A DNA stretch of 64,000 bases from NCBI GenBank assembly GCA_015179045.1, contig WHUZ01000006.1, positions 310,001 through 374,000 of the forward strand, given 5' to 3'. Made by a program: the position numbers and the translations under genes. Within the stretch, counting starts at the first letter, position 1; every line of letters starts with the position of its first letter. Source of the stretch: Kalaharituber pfeilii. Lineage: Eukaryota; Ascomycota; Pezizomycetes; Pezizales; Pezizaceae. Under the pieces are notes generated by a model, which was given only the letters and a program-made list of their open reading frames with translations, did not search any database and was not told the origin of the DNA. This document shows, one piece after another, positions 11,300 through 24,626 of this stretch.

Positions 11300-14200
11300 T
11301 CTGCGGCTCGCTTCCAGTAGAGAGCTGGAACCGGGTGATAAAAACGTAGGTATGTGCTTGAAGAACAAGAGTTTTTCCATCCGCACATCTGACAGTCTAA
11401 AGGACTTCTTAATCGCTGTCCCCCGTCGTTAGCCTCTCGGTACCGGCTATTGCAAACTCAAAACAAGAGGTGTTGCACATGAGCTTCGTAGCCAGTAAGG
11501 TTAGAGCTGAGCTCTTCATCCAAAGATCACGAGAGAGGCATTGCTAGTATACTCTCTGTTGTAATCAAGCATGAGCAACATGCTTAGTTGAAATGAACAG
11601 GACGTTAGAGCGAAGTACCCATTCGACCGAGTCAAACGGTACTGGCCATATGCTTGCACAAGTATCCTCTTGTCACTCCCACTGGCATGGCAACCTGCCC
11701 CTCGGTACGTGATCAACTGTGGCCCCGACGCACATGAAGTGACAAGGTAGAACAATTCCCCCCCTCCCCTTTTTTCCTACTAGTGGATACCACCGCCCCC
11801 CCCCCCCACCCTCTCCGCCCTGCTGCCCTCTTCTCCCGTCCTCCCCTTCTGCTCTGCTCATACCCGGATGCAGTGTAAGAGGGCATGCAAGTTCTGCCTA
11901 CGTAAAGTGCCTGCTCTAGGTACCCGACCGTTGACAGGGAGGGGAAAAAAACATAAAGTAGGGTCAAGACCAAAAAATGCTAGTATGACACGTGTTTCTG
12001 CACCAAAAATCCCATACCATGCAACTACCATGCGTTGCCCATGCCAGCCTATTCCCATGCGATGGATGTAAAAAAACGCGAGGCCGATTAATTACAAGGT
12101 TGTTGCAGGTCAGTGGCTAGTCCAGTTAGCAAACTGGAAAGCAGTTCCCACTGATCTTCCGCCTTATAAAGGCCTAGTTAAATGTTTGAACCACGGCCCC
12201 AGCACAGAAACGACTAAGATCTGCCCTGGCTGGTTGATCTGTCCAGAGTGGTCAATCAAAGCAAATGCCTTGGTCTCATGAATTGTAATGCTTTCGTGAC
12301 ACCAGTCTGCACACGTGGGTAAGCTGTCAAGTGAACTGGTGGCTTCAGTTACCAGTACCAATGACTGATCCTCCACCAGATACTATGCAGCTATCAATTG
12401 CACTCTAGGCCAATCAATACTCCGGGCAGGATTTTATGTGAAGAGCCTGCCAATTGGGTACCCTCTGCTCGTAGCAATCTAGAATGGTACTATTAACGAA
12501 TGCAACATGTCCCGGAGACTAAAATGGATATATACATTTTATTCATCTCAGAATACATACAGTAATTCAGACATAATCTTGGGTGACGCTAGTCTCGAGC
12601 CTTAGGGTGCCAACGGCTCTCATAGATTAGAGAATAGCCTTAGTCTAAGCCCCATGATATAAGGCGACTCTCCGACCGCGCATATAACCCGTTGCAAAAG
12701 TTAATATAATAATCTTTGATAATGCACATACCTACTATTAAGCGTTCGAATTCGTGTATTGTGGTTCACATGACCATAGTTTCCGTCAGTATGCTGCTAA
12801 AACTCTCCAATCAATGAAAATATGTCAGTACTAGGTAAACTGTGATCTGAGACTCAAGCACGGGCAGGCCCTGCTCTAAGTTAGTTCTAGGCCATGGTCA
12901 TTTGCAATCCCGTTGCGCATGCCCATATTTGTCCGTGTGCGTGGAGAAGTTACTAGTACAGTAGATAAATAGCTCCGCTCCCAAACATTGGAGACGTTCG
13001 TGCATACAAGTTGTTAGAGATTTTGATCCGCGGACTTTATTCCAACCAACATGACTGGAAATGCATACTGACCTGGTATTCTCTAACATGAATCTCCCAT
13101 ATGTATCCTCAGCTCAGATCGCCCTTGTAGCTCGAGCAGTAACCATTTTCTTCTAAGTAGCTTGCTTTTCCTGTAACCCTCTCTCGATGACTTTTTATAT
13201 TTGCGGTTTTAAGCTCTAAAAAAATACCCATATGCGTGAAATGCTCTTACTATAGTTGCCCCTCCTGCTCATCTTCGGTCATATTGTAACAACACTAGAC
13301 GTTCTCTTAGAATTATGGACCTATAGCCTAATTTAAAGAACTTGTAGCCCAGCCATAACTGGTACCTATTTCCATTTGCTACCTCTTATAGTAATTATAA
13401 ATCTGGTTACCCTTATTAACAACGACTTATCGGAGATGTTATTCAAGTTTGGTACACTCTCCAAATGATGACAGAAGACCACCAGGCATTGAATTGTTCG
13501 TCTGGGCACTCCAGTCAGGATAGAAGTCAACAAGGCGATGTCCTACCAGCTGTACTTCAAAGGAAAATACGTGTCATTCATCCTTACTCACAGATATTGC
13601 TTAATACATTCGGCAGATGCCGTAAGTAAGTCAATTAACATTGGATCGACTTCCCAGCTAAAGAAATGACACCCCTGTACCGCTCTGCTCTGCGAATGTA
13701 GCCCGCAAAAAAGAAAAAAACGATAAAAACGCAATGTGCAGGTCGTTATTAGTTTTGTCGCATTCGATGCCCGAATGATGAGATTTGGGACTGGTTATAG
13801 TAAACGTGTATAATTTTACAGATGCTGCAGAGTATGGGTAAATGAAGATCATATGTACACACTACTTGTTTGGAGTCAAAGTATGGTCCCGTGCCAAGTC
13901 GTCTGCTTCCAAAGCCTTCCTCGTGAGAAATGCGCTAAATCAGTTTAACAGAAATGAATGGCAAAAGAAGAACATAGGAGTCATCGAAAGGGCAAGTATG
14001 GCAATGTAGCTGTAGGCCTGGATAGGAAAATCGTGATGTGTGAAATTTGGATTGCCGGTGGAGAATGGATCCACTATTTGTATGTTCTTGATTAAGTGTT
14101 ATTATAAGACCACCTGAGCACGGGGCCAGGGCATAGAGATAGTCACAGAGTGCATTATGATTACTCGAAAGAGTTAAGAGGCCAGAATGTGTGGGTTTGT

Positions 14201-17200
14201 TATACCTCATGTTAAGTTTTAGCACAGTGTGGAGCAACTAAACTACGCAGTCTCGTGTCTCGTGAGTGTCGCTGGTATCTACTCTGATTTTTCTCGGCAG
14301 TAGATTAAAGTCCTTTCAAGTGACAGTTTCGAACCATACAAGTGATTCTCACTCCGAAGGACATCTTGGTACTCAAGCAGGCGCCTCCTCTCAATCAGGC
14401 TTGACACATCTTCCCGCTTCGGCCACATTCTTCCCATGCAAGTACCACCTTCATCTTATAGTCCAGTGATCCTTTAAACTTACCCCACTACTCAGCTTAG
14501 CTTTGGAGCTGCCACACAGGCAGCAAGCGAGAGCTATATATAAGATATTGCACTTTGTGGGGTAGCAAACCTTCTTACATCACTCTGGATCAAAGTACCT
14601 TTCCCTTCCTCATTAACCTATATATTTTTCTCTCAAAACTTCCTGATGTGGATCGATCTTCTGGTTCATACTCCATATACATAGGGCATCTGCTCGATAG
14701 TATAACTATATGCAGGTATTGCTTATTCAGGAAACCATTCCCTTGCTAGGCGGCTATCCGAGATCTCAGCTCAAGTTTATCAGTTGAAAGTTGCTTATAA
14801 CTTGAAGGGAGCCAGTCTCGAAAGAAAGCACTGTTGCAGATCTGATTCAAATTTAGTAGTCTGTGCAGGCGCGGCCATCCATAAGTGTCTCGGGATATGG
14901 TCTTGTCCTATTGTCGCCTTCTTTTCCAGATATCCTACCGCACCCCGCTTTCACTAAACTGTGAGTAGACATCTAAATATATGACATTCATCTCGATCTC
15001 TGAGCTCATGCAAGGCGGCAAGCAAGGAACTTGGTTCATTGATCTTGGTCTACTTTCAAGTTACCAACCTCATCAGCAACTGAACGATATACTGAAGTGC
15101 AGAATGATTGAAAACAAAACTAATTCTGAGTCAAGCTATTTGGAAATGGGCAGATTATTATCGTTTACTTCCTGTATCATGTCTCCACTACATTCATGAA
15201 GATGCAGATATGCAAACCTAAGATTATCTATATTAGGCGATACGAGGCTCACATGGTGTTTGAATCACACGAACCCCATTAGGTGATTTTCATTAACGCT
15301 CTATAGCTATATGTAATCACCACGAAGTTAAAATCAAATTCAAATGACCCACTGCGACGATTAGCTGGTACAATGTACATCATTTTTGAGGCTTTACTCA
15401 TGAAACTATACCTTTAGGTACCAATTCGGCATACGATGGTCTGGGAAGGCACTTAATAGTTATGCACAGTGAAAGTCCGTACAACAAATAATCTGCATAC
15501 TTAACGGAGTCTATCGTTAATATTCTCTGGGAAGCTTAACTACATAGATCGAATGTAGGATCTGAAATCCAGTTAAAAACTCATTTGCTCAAATTATTCT
15601 GACGGATAAATTTCCGGCAAGCCTAATTACTATCAGTCACGTACCCTGCTCCTGCAAGCCATCGAACATCCAACTTGCTTCCCGTCGGTCAAGCGGATAC
15701 TAGCATTGCAAGCATAGTCGTATTCATGGATGTTGTTACTCCAAAATTCGAATGATTTGCTGAAAGGTTGACCTTGTGAGCTATGCAAGACAAGATCTCT
15801 TCGGGCCTGGTCTCATGCTACGCTCCTCGACATGAGATTACCACCTATGGGTACGCAATTTTCTACGGATAAATTTTCTCTGGACAGAGTGGAAAGAATG
15901 TTGGACCACGTTGACTTTATTCCACATTCAGCACATCTATATAGATATTTCCTTCAATCTACAAGCTGGTGCCTTTTTGCCCTATATTTGAGCGTCATAG
16001 GATAGAACACATCGCTTTAAGAGGCCAGATTGACATATATTGGATATTTAGATTACTAGGAATGTTTGAATTGACATCCTACTACCATTATGGGGCCAAT
16101 AGGTAATATTTAGAAAAATAGAGGAGTTTTAAGGAATATAGGTTATCAGACACAGGCAAAACCTAGCCAGATTAAGAATGAAGATGTCAACGTTTTAGAG
16201 AGGGAAGAGAGAGATAAGTATAGATGCTGACCTCAGATCTAGACACTGAAGAGGCCTACTGCTCGAGACCAGAGGCTTACCTCCGCAAACAAACAAAACT
16301 ACATCTTCAAGCAGTGTAATACCTTGTGCAACATTAGCTAACCTACTTAATTTCAGTCCTACTTAAAAAGTATGGAACACTAACGGAAAACATCATTTTA
16401 GGGAAAAATGCTGATAACGGTCCCACCTGGTTCGGCAGGGATTTCATAATTAGAAATGGTATAAGTAAATTCTAGCCTTAGGTTTGCTGTATTGTCTTGT
16501 GGAGTTGCAAAGGTCACAGCATCATACATACCAACCTACTGTCAAATTCTGGATTAAGCGTGCCTTACCCTCAACTGTCAACGTCTGCAAACAGTGGTAA
16601 TAAGCAGCATTTCTTCAGATAATAGTCTGCTGATGCCACCCCCGCCTCCGCATAACCTTTTCCCCATCTCATACGTTGCTATGCTGCAAAATTCATCGAT
16701 AACAATTCCGAATGCTTTGAGCGATTCGACCAGTGCATATAGATGTCACTAGATATTTTCCTTGTGATTAGTACGTGAGGGTCACCCCAGCAATAGTAAA
16801 TTAAATCATAGAAAGATCAGAAACAAGAATAGAAAATCGAGCAACAGAAGAAAGGAAAAATAGAAGACCCAACCAAAGTTACTAGGACCCAAGAACCATT
16901 CTCCAAACAATCCCTCATGATAATATTACACGGGACTTCAGTTATCATACTGCCCACTGCTGCTAAGGAAAGATGGTTATCTCTGCCCAAGGCAGGCAAA
17001 GATATGTAACTCCAGCTCTGATAACACATTGCTTGGTGAACAAAGTTGAGGTCTATGCCTGCCGGGATTTGAGGATGTTGGCGTATGGAATGCGAAATGT
17101 TGCATTCTAAAGGGTTAGTCGTCCCCGAACATCGACAAAGAACTCTTATGTGGGTCTTGGTATTGCTGAGCACCCGCCTTTGCATCGTTAGATATCATTC

Positions 17201-18239
17201 CCCAAATCTCAATTTTCAGGATTTTTATTGATATGTATGACGATAAATATCCTAGTTTGCCTCACCAAAGAGTGGCAACGGAGTTGGCACATCGACTCTG
17301 GGTAACCAACGTGTGTATGCATGCATTAGCCCAATTTTTGCCAATGGTCTTCTAAAGAATGGACTTCGCCTGAAGGAAAATAGGGATTAGTGCCTTTATT
17401 ATGAGGGATGACTTCCCAATGTGGGCAAGGTTTGCGCTCATTATCACCCTCCTTGCTCCTCACTCCAGGGACGCCTGACCCCACCTTACAAGTTGAAAAT
17501 AGGGAATGTGCCGAAATTTGTGAGATTTTACTTAGGATACACCAAAAGAATTCCCTGGCTACAATCTCATATTGCAGGCCAGGCTTTAACTTATTACTAG
17601 GTAATCTTTTGCAGCTTCATACGAGATTCTTGCAGTTTTGTTCCACTCAAGATTGCTGAACTTTCTTGTATATCTGGGAAATACTGGAAGCCTGGCCTTG
17701 TACACCTCGAGGTAGTAACCACTACCAACACCTTCCAGAAACTCGTTGATTCTTGTCCCTACAGTTGTAAGCAGCGTGGTTGCAGTCTCGAAGAGGACAG
17801 TTTCATGGCTGAGAAAAAAAGATGCTATAGTATGACAGAAACGATCTTGAAGTACGCGGCCGCAAAGACGCTGAGTATTAACATGAGACTAAGAGAGCGT
17901 GATGAAGAAGCAGTTTCGAGACTGATTAATGTAAATACAATTTATCTGATGTCGGCGGATGAACTGAGCTTGACTAGTGAAGCAGACAACTGCGCGGCTA
18001 CCACGTTGGGAACGACTAGGAAGGATGCGCCAAGCTCGAGGGTACCTTGACTGCTTATGGAGAGGTGGCGAGTAGCGTACCGTATGGGTAACAATGCGCA
18101 TCTTGGCGCCTGTTTTGCACTCTTTCCCTCCACAACCAAATGCAGGCATATCTCACAGAATATACGTCCGATATGTGCGATGAATTAATTATTATTGTCT
18201 GTGCTGCTTCTGAATCCGAAAAGAAAGAAGAGAAAAATG

Positions 18240-18960
18240 CTATATCACATCTACAGTTGTATCACCTTTATATCTTGTGGAATAGCCTCCTCCAATGCCT
18301 ACCAGCAATTCCACACTCTGTAACACTTTATCTACTCATGCAATAGTGGCAATAGTACTAATAGTGCTATTACAATACAAGGTTAGTAAATCTACAACAT
18401 AACACTGTATGTTTCTTCATATATATAGTTTGAATTCTACCTTTTTTTTTTTAATTAGGTTGACTACTTCAACCTCACCAACTCCAACGCTAATACATAA
18501 TATCAACAACCCCTTATCCATCCTCATACAGATAATCAGCATGCCCTACTGTGACAGTTACTGAGACTCCGTGAAAATGGTATATTGGTTGCTCCGCTGA
18601 GCCGGAACTAATCACCAGCTGTTACTGGACTATTAGTCGGATAGCTTGACCTATTTGGCCGGTAAATCATGGGTATAATGAGCGATGAGAAGCTGTTGTG
18701 GATTGGTATGGGGCAAGTTGGAGCTAAGTGGGGAGAGGGGGTACGGTGGAGCCTGCAAGTTGAATTCTGTAGTATAAGAGCTACTGGAGGCATCTGAGAG
18801 AGGAGAGACGGCCTCCTACAGCGATAGAATTTAATTCAGAGGTAGCCGGGTTGGAATTGGAAACTGTTGCTAGTATTAAGATATAGGAGGAGGGACAAGA
18901 TACTAAACTAGTCAATATATTGACAACACAACAAAGAGGAACTAGAAACTGGAGCCATCT
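18240..18960. repeat. Degenerate inverted-repeat element, copy A
   Basis: The segment about 18240-18500 matches the reverse complement of about 21272-21760, sharing AGGTTGACTACTTCAACCTC, a poly(T) tract and GTAGAATTC-like blocks. The segment about 18690-18915 matches 21100-21300 in the same direction, sharing GAGCCTGCAAG and GGGTTGGAATT. Both facts together mean the unit has inverted ends around an interior, like a small TIR element, and that a second degenerate copy lies 3 kb away. Many, not all, differences are transitions, compatible with repeat-induced point mutation. It has no coding capacity. Confidence 0.55.
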
Positions 18961-20061
18961 CAAGGTCCGATCGTACTATTTGGGCTCTTGAATAAGAGGC
19001 AGAACTATTGGCAGGTAGCAACATCTCGTTAGTAATACAGGATTCGCGGCTACTCTCAGCATAGGCATGCCTCGTGCCGGATTGAACCCAGTCGCGTGCC
19101 GTGATCATTCCTCATGCTGACGCTATCTAGCTCACCATCTGTCATAAGGAATGGTCATCTATGCTTCAGCTGACTGGCCATCTCTCTCTTTATTTCGTTA
19201 CACTGTACGACTTTTATTTATTTGGCTGAATAGGTCCAGATTTATACCGACAATCGAACGGATCTGCACCTTAGTTGAAGTGGAATGCAGTGGTCTCCCA
19301 TGATGGAGGTAACCACAAGCGCCATGGAGAGATGTAGAATTGAGGGTCGCCCAGCATCTCCCGGAGGTGAACTGTAATGCTCCGGCTCCATATGATTAAA
19401 TTCTAGTGGAACTGGAGCAATCCGTTTTAATTTTTCCTTTTTTCCCCTCTATAGACAAGTATTCAGAATTTATGATGCTCTAGTGCCGCAATTACACTGC
19501 ATTTTGGTGTATTAATTTTACATAAATGTTACTAACACCCGTGACTGAACTGGACCATCCGTGTTCTTGCAAAATTTCCTTTGCCTTTGCACACTCAAAC
19601 TCTTCACTTACTTTGCTGCAGTTTCTACACCCTCTAACCACTACCACAAAGGCCCTTCATAGACTAGCACCTACAGTTTGAACAGTTCACTTCCTTCTAT
19701 TATTGGTTCTTACTTACAATATGAGCAGCCACCTTTGACTCACAGTACGACAGTCCCGCAACCCGCCCCTCCTCGCAGCAGCCCCACTCTCCCCGGGCCT
19801 GCAGCAGTCAACCCTCCGCCGTTGCCGTAGCAGCTGCAGCTCACTCGAACTCGTCATTTTCACTCGAATTCACCATTTTCGATTGAACCCGCCATTTCTG
19901 CCTGAACGTCGAACTCAAGATTTCTGCTTCCTTGTTACTTCTTCACTCCTCTGTTATACCTTTCCCTAGACTATTCACTGTATATATCCTGTGTGTAGTG
20001 CCTGAATATCAGTGAATGTTGAGATAGAGAGGCAATACCTATTAGGAAACCTGAGGAATAT
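18961..20061. other. Noncoding, no feature recognised
   Basis: About 1.1 kb between repeat copy A and the helicase relic. A short stretch at 19745-19930 is GC-richer, but no coding region, RNA or repeat could be supported. Confidence 0.4.
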
Positions 20062-20690
20062 ATGGAAAGGTTGCATAAGAATACCCGGAACTTGGTCACC
20101 ATTTCAGGTCTCAACATCATACTATCACTGACAATCTTCTACTATGCTACAGGGATGCCAGTGATAGTCAAACAAAATATTCACGTTACATTAGGTATTA
20201 TGAATGGGAAGGAGAGAAAAGCTGTGGATATTATTTTGAATAAGTGATTAATGGTTTTATACACTACATTAAGCCATTACATATATATTGATATTCCTCG
20301 GGGCCATAAGGTGTGGATAGTTGCTAGACCACTGAAATGCCAGTTTGTTCAGGTATAAGAAGCACGTTTCAAAAACAGCCAGATTTGTCAGAGGTGAATT
20401 GTACCTTTGTATCCCCAAACTTTCACCGTCTAGATACCTACCCTGAATAACGGGCAAGAAAAGGCTAAGGTACAGCCATCGCAAATACTACGTTGCTCGG
20501 GCTTTGTAATCACAGATGATAAAGCACAAAGAAAGACATTTGATAATATTGTGTTCAACTAATTCAGTTGTGCAACATTGGACATTTACAGCGGTATATG
20601 TGGGCATTATCAAGATTCTGTAGCTTAGAGGTTTGGAATTTGTCAGAGGCTTAAAGAAACACCTTTCTTGCATGCCCAGGTAAAGCTTCA
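20062..20690 (+). pseudogene. Decayed PIF1-type helicase (transposon/Helitron-like) C-terminus
   Basis: Three broken blocks, in order, look like the C-terminal part of PIF1-family helicases found in fungal mobile elements. Block 1 (20062-20247) reads GMPVIVKQNIHVTLGIMNG, the family's proline-Val/Asn-Gly core. Block 2 (about 20497-20560) reads FVITDDKAQRKTFDNIV, matching the ITDYKAQGKTF-type motif with the usual Gly replaced by Arg. Block 3 (about 20585-20680) reads AVYVGIIK, then a stop, then LRGLEFVRGLKKH, resembling the YVGLSR...GLEFLR end. Stops and frame changes separate the blocks, and no Walker A motif is seen upstream, so it is a dead fragment. A chromosomal PIF1 gene is less likely given the repeat surroundings. 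Assignment to Helitrons specifically is inference, since no Rep domain or element ends were found. Confidence 0.6.
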
Positions 20691-21059
20691 TTAGATGAGA
20701 TGAATCGGCTTCAAGAGCTGGAGAGAAGAAACTAGAAGTGAATTATGAGCTAAGGGGATGAACATGATATAATATCGATAGTGGGTATGATGTTAATTTC
20801 GATGTATTGTAACATATAATGTGCATCATGTAGATAGTCGGCGCAAAATTAGATCATGCTAGGTAGAGTATTTTAATTTGGATAGAAAAATCAGGCGATA
20901 CAGAAACCTTGGCATTTTTCCGAATCAGGAAGGAATTCCTGCGGCATTTGCCATTAACCCACCACTCCTCAGCAAGCCGAGCTCGCTCCTGGGCAGAGGC
21001 AATTGGCATCTCCTACTGCAGTGGTTAATAGGCAGTTATTGGTGTATTTTTAATAGCCT

Positions 21060-21760
21060 CTCGGAGGTGGCAGTGGCAGTGGCTTGACCAAGTAGGCAAG
21101 GAGCTGTTGTGGTTGATGTTTGGCGAGGGTTGGAGAGGAGGGTGCGGTAGAGCCTGCAAGGTGAATTCTATAGTACAAGGGCTGCTGGAGGTGTCTGGAG
21201 GAGGAGTGACCGTCTTCACATAAGCTAAATTCGGTGTAGCAGGGTTGGAATTTGAGTTGCCAGTATTGGAATTGGAGGTTGATGAGGTTGAAGTAGTCAA
21301 CCTAGTGAAAAAGCAAAAAAAAAAAGTAGAATTCAGACCGTATATATGATGTACAGTGCTATGTTGTAGACCTCAAGTTTTTACTAACCTTGTATCAGCA
21401 TACAAAATTTTATCTTTCGCGTTTTTTTCGCGGAGTAAATCTTGTCGTCGTATCTACACTGCATATTGTGGGCCCAATGCAGTATTCAGGAACTTGGCAT
21501 GCATAAATTCCTGTGAATAAACTGGTTCGGATCTCACAAAGGATCCGATTTTCACAGGAGGGCACTCAGACCTCAGACCGGATAAACTCTGCCGGATTTC
21601 ATTTATATGGAGACGGTCTAATCTAAGTACCGCTATAGTAATATAGCACTGGTAGTACTATTGCCACTATTGCATGAGTAGGTGGAGTGTTGCAGGGAGT
21701 CGGTATTTGCTGGAGGGGTTATTTCTCAAGACACCGAGGTGATACAAAACGCTTTTTTCC
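21060..21760. repeat. Degenerate inverted-repeat element, copy B
   Basis: Partner of the copy at 18240-18960: 21100-21300 matches it in direct orientation and 21272-21760 in inverted orientation. An extra segment of roughly 230 bp (about 21405-21640) is absent from copy A and may be a later insertion. It is rich in stops and has no gene. Confidence 0.5.
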
Positions 21761-21870
21761 TTTTCAAATTCAAAATCAACGTGCGCAGTCAATATAATCC
21801 ATAATCAATTGGTCGGACATATCAGAGATACATTCTATAAGATATGCCTGCATTTGGTCGTGGGGGGATA

Positions 21871-22456
21871 CAGTCCGACCTTGCTATAATGAAATCGCAC
21901 CAAATAGTGTAATGAAAAAAATACTCTAGGAAGTTATTTTTATCTACATACAAATTGTTCTTGCTATAATGAAAAGTAGCTGATGATATGCATTGAACTC
22001 CCCCTGCTACTGTCTTGCCTCCTGCGCACCAGTAATTCCCGAGCAGCCCAGCAAACAGCAACTATGTCACTAAGTGCTTAAACGAAGTTGTGAGTGTCTG
22101 TTCATTCCGGGTATGTTGGTATGAATGCTCACCGTTTGCTAGTAGACATCTTCACTGTTAGCGTCCTGATGAATCTCAATCTACTTCTAATTTATATTCT
22201 TCTCCCACTACCACTGCTCCTTACATTTCTATTTCTATTCCTATTCATCACTACCACCACTGTCCTATTCAAATTGATTTCTTAATGTAGCTAATTCCAT
22301 TACTAGTAAGTCAATACAGAGGTTAATTAATGGAAGTTGTTCAAGACTCCGAACTCAGCTGCCAAGACTATATGACTAATTTGCCACAGTTTTCTATACT
22401 GGAAACCTTGCTATAGTGAAAACAACGGGCGTGTTCATTATAGCGAGATCGGAATG
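21871..22456. mobile_element. Pogo-like TIR element (nonautonomous)
   Basis: The left end CAGTCCGACCTTGCTATAAT and the right end (reverse complement CATTCCGATCTCGCTATAAT) form imperfect terminal inverted repeats about 23 bp long. Both are flanked by TA, the target duplication of the Tc1/mariner-pogo superfamily, whose pogo/Tigger members start with CAGT. Internal copies of the CTTGCTATAATG motif occur. The 586-bp element has no transposase frame. It belongs with the elements at 23911 and 56190. Confidence 0.65.
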
Positions 22457-22796
22457 TAGTAAGAAACCGGCGCCAAGGTGCGCACCGTCGTTAACCGTAC
22501 AAGGGGTTGTATTTGCAGTACTTATAATCTCTTCGAAGCATGACTAGACTACTTCGGGCTACATACCATGCACAGAAGCTACAGTATAGAGTACTCTGGC
22601 ATGCTGGATATGTAGCAAATATAAGCCCTCGTATGCTTATATGGTCTGACACTGGAGAGATACCCCCGCATGCTTCCACTGCCTAACTTAGTCTTATGCC
22701 AAGGCTCACCCAGAACAGCCTTTTTCAATCGCAATTCTCAAGCAAGGCCGGCAGTTTTGTATATTTTAGACCTTGGAATGGCATTCTCTATAATGC

Positions 22797-22820
22797 CGTA
22801 ATAATAATAATAATAGTAAT
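22797..22820. repeat. (AAT)n microsatellite
   Basis: Short run of about seven AAT/AGT units in noncoding DNA. Confidence 0.6.
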
Positions 22821-23910
22821 TGCCACTAATCCGCGATTAGTGCCTTATGCATCGAAAGATACATGTTGTAAATAATGATTACATTCTGCATATATATAAC
22901 GGTACAAGCTTGAACCGTTTATCGTGACAATGCAGCACTAGATGTCACACTTCAGTTGCATCAGAACGCAATTGCAAAATTTCATTGACGTAATCTCGTA
23001 TATGGAATATTTTACATGCCCATATAATGTTACTGTACTCTAGAACGTTTGAAGCTCACAACCTCCTAACTAATGCAGCTCTTAAGTGGTGTTTCTTGGT
23101 CTCATGCCCAGCTTCGTTGCTCTCAGTTTGGTACGAGAACCCCCTGTTGCACTCAACTTTTCCTTCATAACGAACAATTCAGCCTAATATCAGTACCAGA
23201 TCGCTCGAACAGTGGTTATGCTAGAATCTAGAAGCTTAAGCAAACTTCTCCCGGCTCGTACCGGCCGGATGTATGCTGGCAAGTACTAGCAGCAAGTATG
23301 CATATGAAAAGTAAATTACTATGATACACAGACTAGTAAATTACCTCGAGCACGCTGTCCCCTACTTTGCCAGGAATTCCCATGGCTGCGCTAGCTACAG
23401 AAGCACGCCGATCCCTGTAGGTAAACTTAAATAGGTAAAACCTACCATTACCATCGTGGGTATCTCCACCTCAAGCAAATACTGGCCCTCCCGTGGAATT
23501 GCCGATGGCCTATCTTCATATCTAATGTGGACGACATGTGCTCACCAAAGGAGATAGGGCACATGAAAATAAGAATAAGACTAACATACAATCGGCAGTT
23601 AAAGATCTCGGGTAGTTAAAGCGTCAATTTGAAATCTGATAGAAAAAGCGGCAGGACAGTTTCAAAAGTGTTCCGTTCCCTAGACATAACACAGCAGCCA
23701 CAACATAAGCGGAAGCACCGTGGTTTGTCTCGCCGGCGAGGTACTCCGTACAAGTGGGGTAGTATTGAGTTCTGGAATTGTGAGATGAATTGCGAGATTG
23801 CGTGCAAAAAAGAACACGGTTAAAAATGTGCAAGTTGCTGCTAGTGAGATACCAAGTTTGGAGATCCCAGCATATCCACGGCCCCTCTGATTTGTATAGA
23901 CTGGCAACTA

Positions 23911-24626
23911 CAGTCCACCCTTGCTATACACCAGATGGCGACATCCGTTCCCCATACAAACCGCCCTGGCTATACCGGACGCCCTAACAGTTCCGGACCG
24001 GACAGAAATCTCCAGACATGTACACCCCTGTCTCCATACAAATAATATTTGCTATACCGGATACACTAATACTAATACATCTTAGACTACCACATTTCAC
24101 ACTTGGCTGCCATCACTGCTGCCACCATTACTGCCAATTAATGCTTCTGCTATCGCCGCTGCTACCGCTGCTACCATCACTTGCTACAATGCTGTTCAAG
24201 TAATGAAAACTGGGAACTTCGTTGCTTCTTTTTAAACGGTCATTTCTGAGATTAGTTGCTAACTGCTTATCACTTGTTACAAAACATCTGACAAAGTAGA
24301 TGGAGTTACTGGTCGGCCTAAAATAATAGATTAGATACTTAGGATATCAAAGTTAAGTTAAAGTATAATAATCTTACCACTTAACTTAGCATATTTTGAT
24401 TCTAGTCAATGTTTACATATTTGATGCTTCTCAAGCACACTTAAGGCCCGACGTTTTTCTAGATTTTGTGAGCGACCCATATTGATGTCTTTGGCTGGGT
24501 ATGTGAACAAGTTGAATTTACAAAATTTTATCACCCCCCCTATCTGCTAAGCATTTAATTCTACCGGAACCTTGCTATACCAGACCAGATTTTAGCAATC
24601 CGGTATAGCAATGGTAGTGGTTACGA
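23911..24626. mobile_element. Degenerate pogo-like TIR element
   Basis: The left end CAGTCCACCCTTGCTATACA follows a TA dinucleotide. The right end near 24600-24626 carries CCGGTATAGCAATGGTAGTG, roughly its inverted counterpart. GCTATACCGGA-type motifs recur inside (about 23970, 24050 and 24575). It is about 0.7 kb long with no transposase frame. The right boundary is approximate because the end is eroded. Confidence 0.5.

Larger units (their letters stand above)
9203..18239. other. Gene-poor stretch: GC islands then AT-richer desert
   Basis: No gene can be supported here. The segment 9203-9420 should be the 5' UTR/promoter of the bHLH gene; a long pyrimidine-rich stretch lies on the plus strand at 9625-9720. 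From about 10.0 to 12.0 kb the DNA is GC-rich, with G runs (10063-10112), a GGAT microsatellite (10571-10614) and C runs (11192-11210, 11286-11299, 11796-11807); overlapping open frames there are explained by composition. From 12.1 to 18.2 kb the sequence is AT-richer, dense in stops in all frames, with no recognisable protein, RNA or intact transposon. It looks like decayed intergenic or repeat-derived DNA. Confidence 0.5.
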
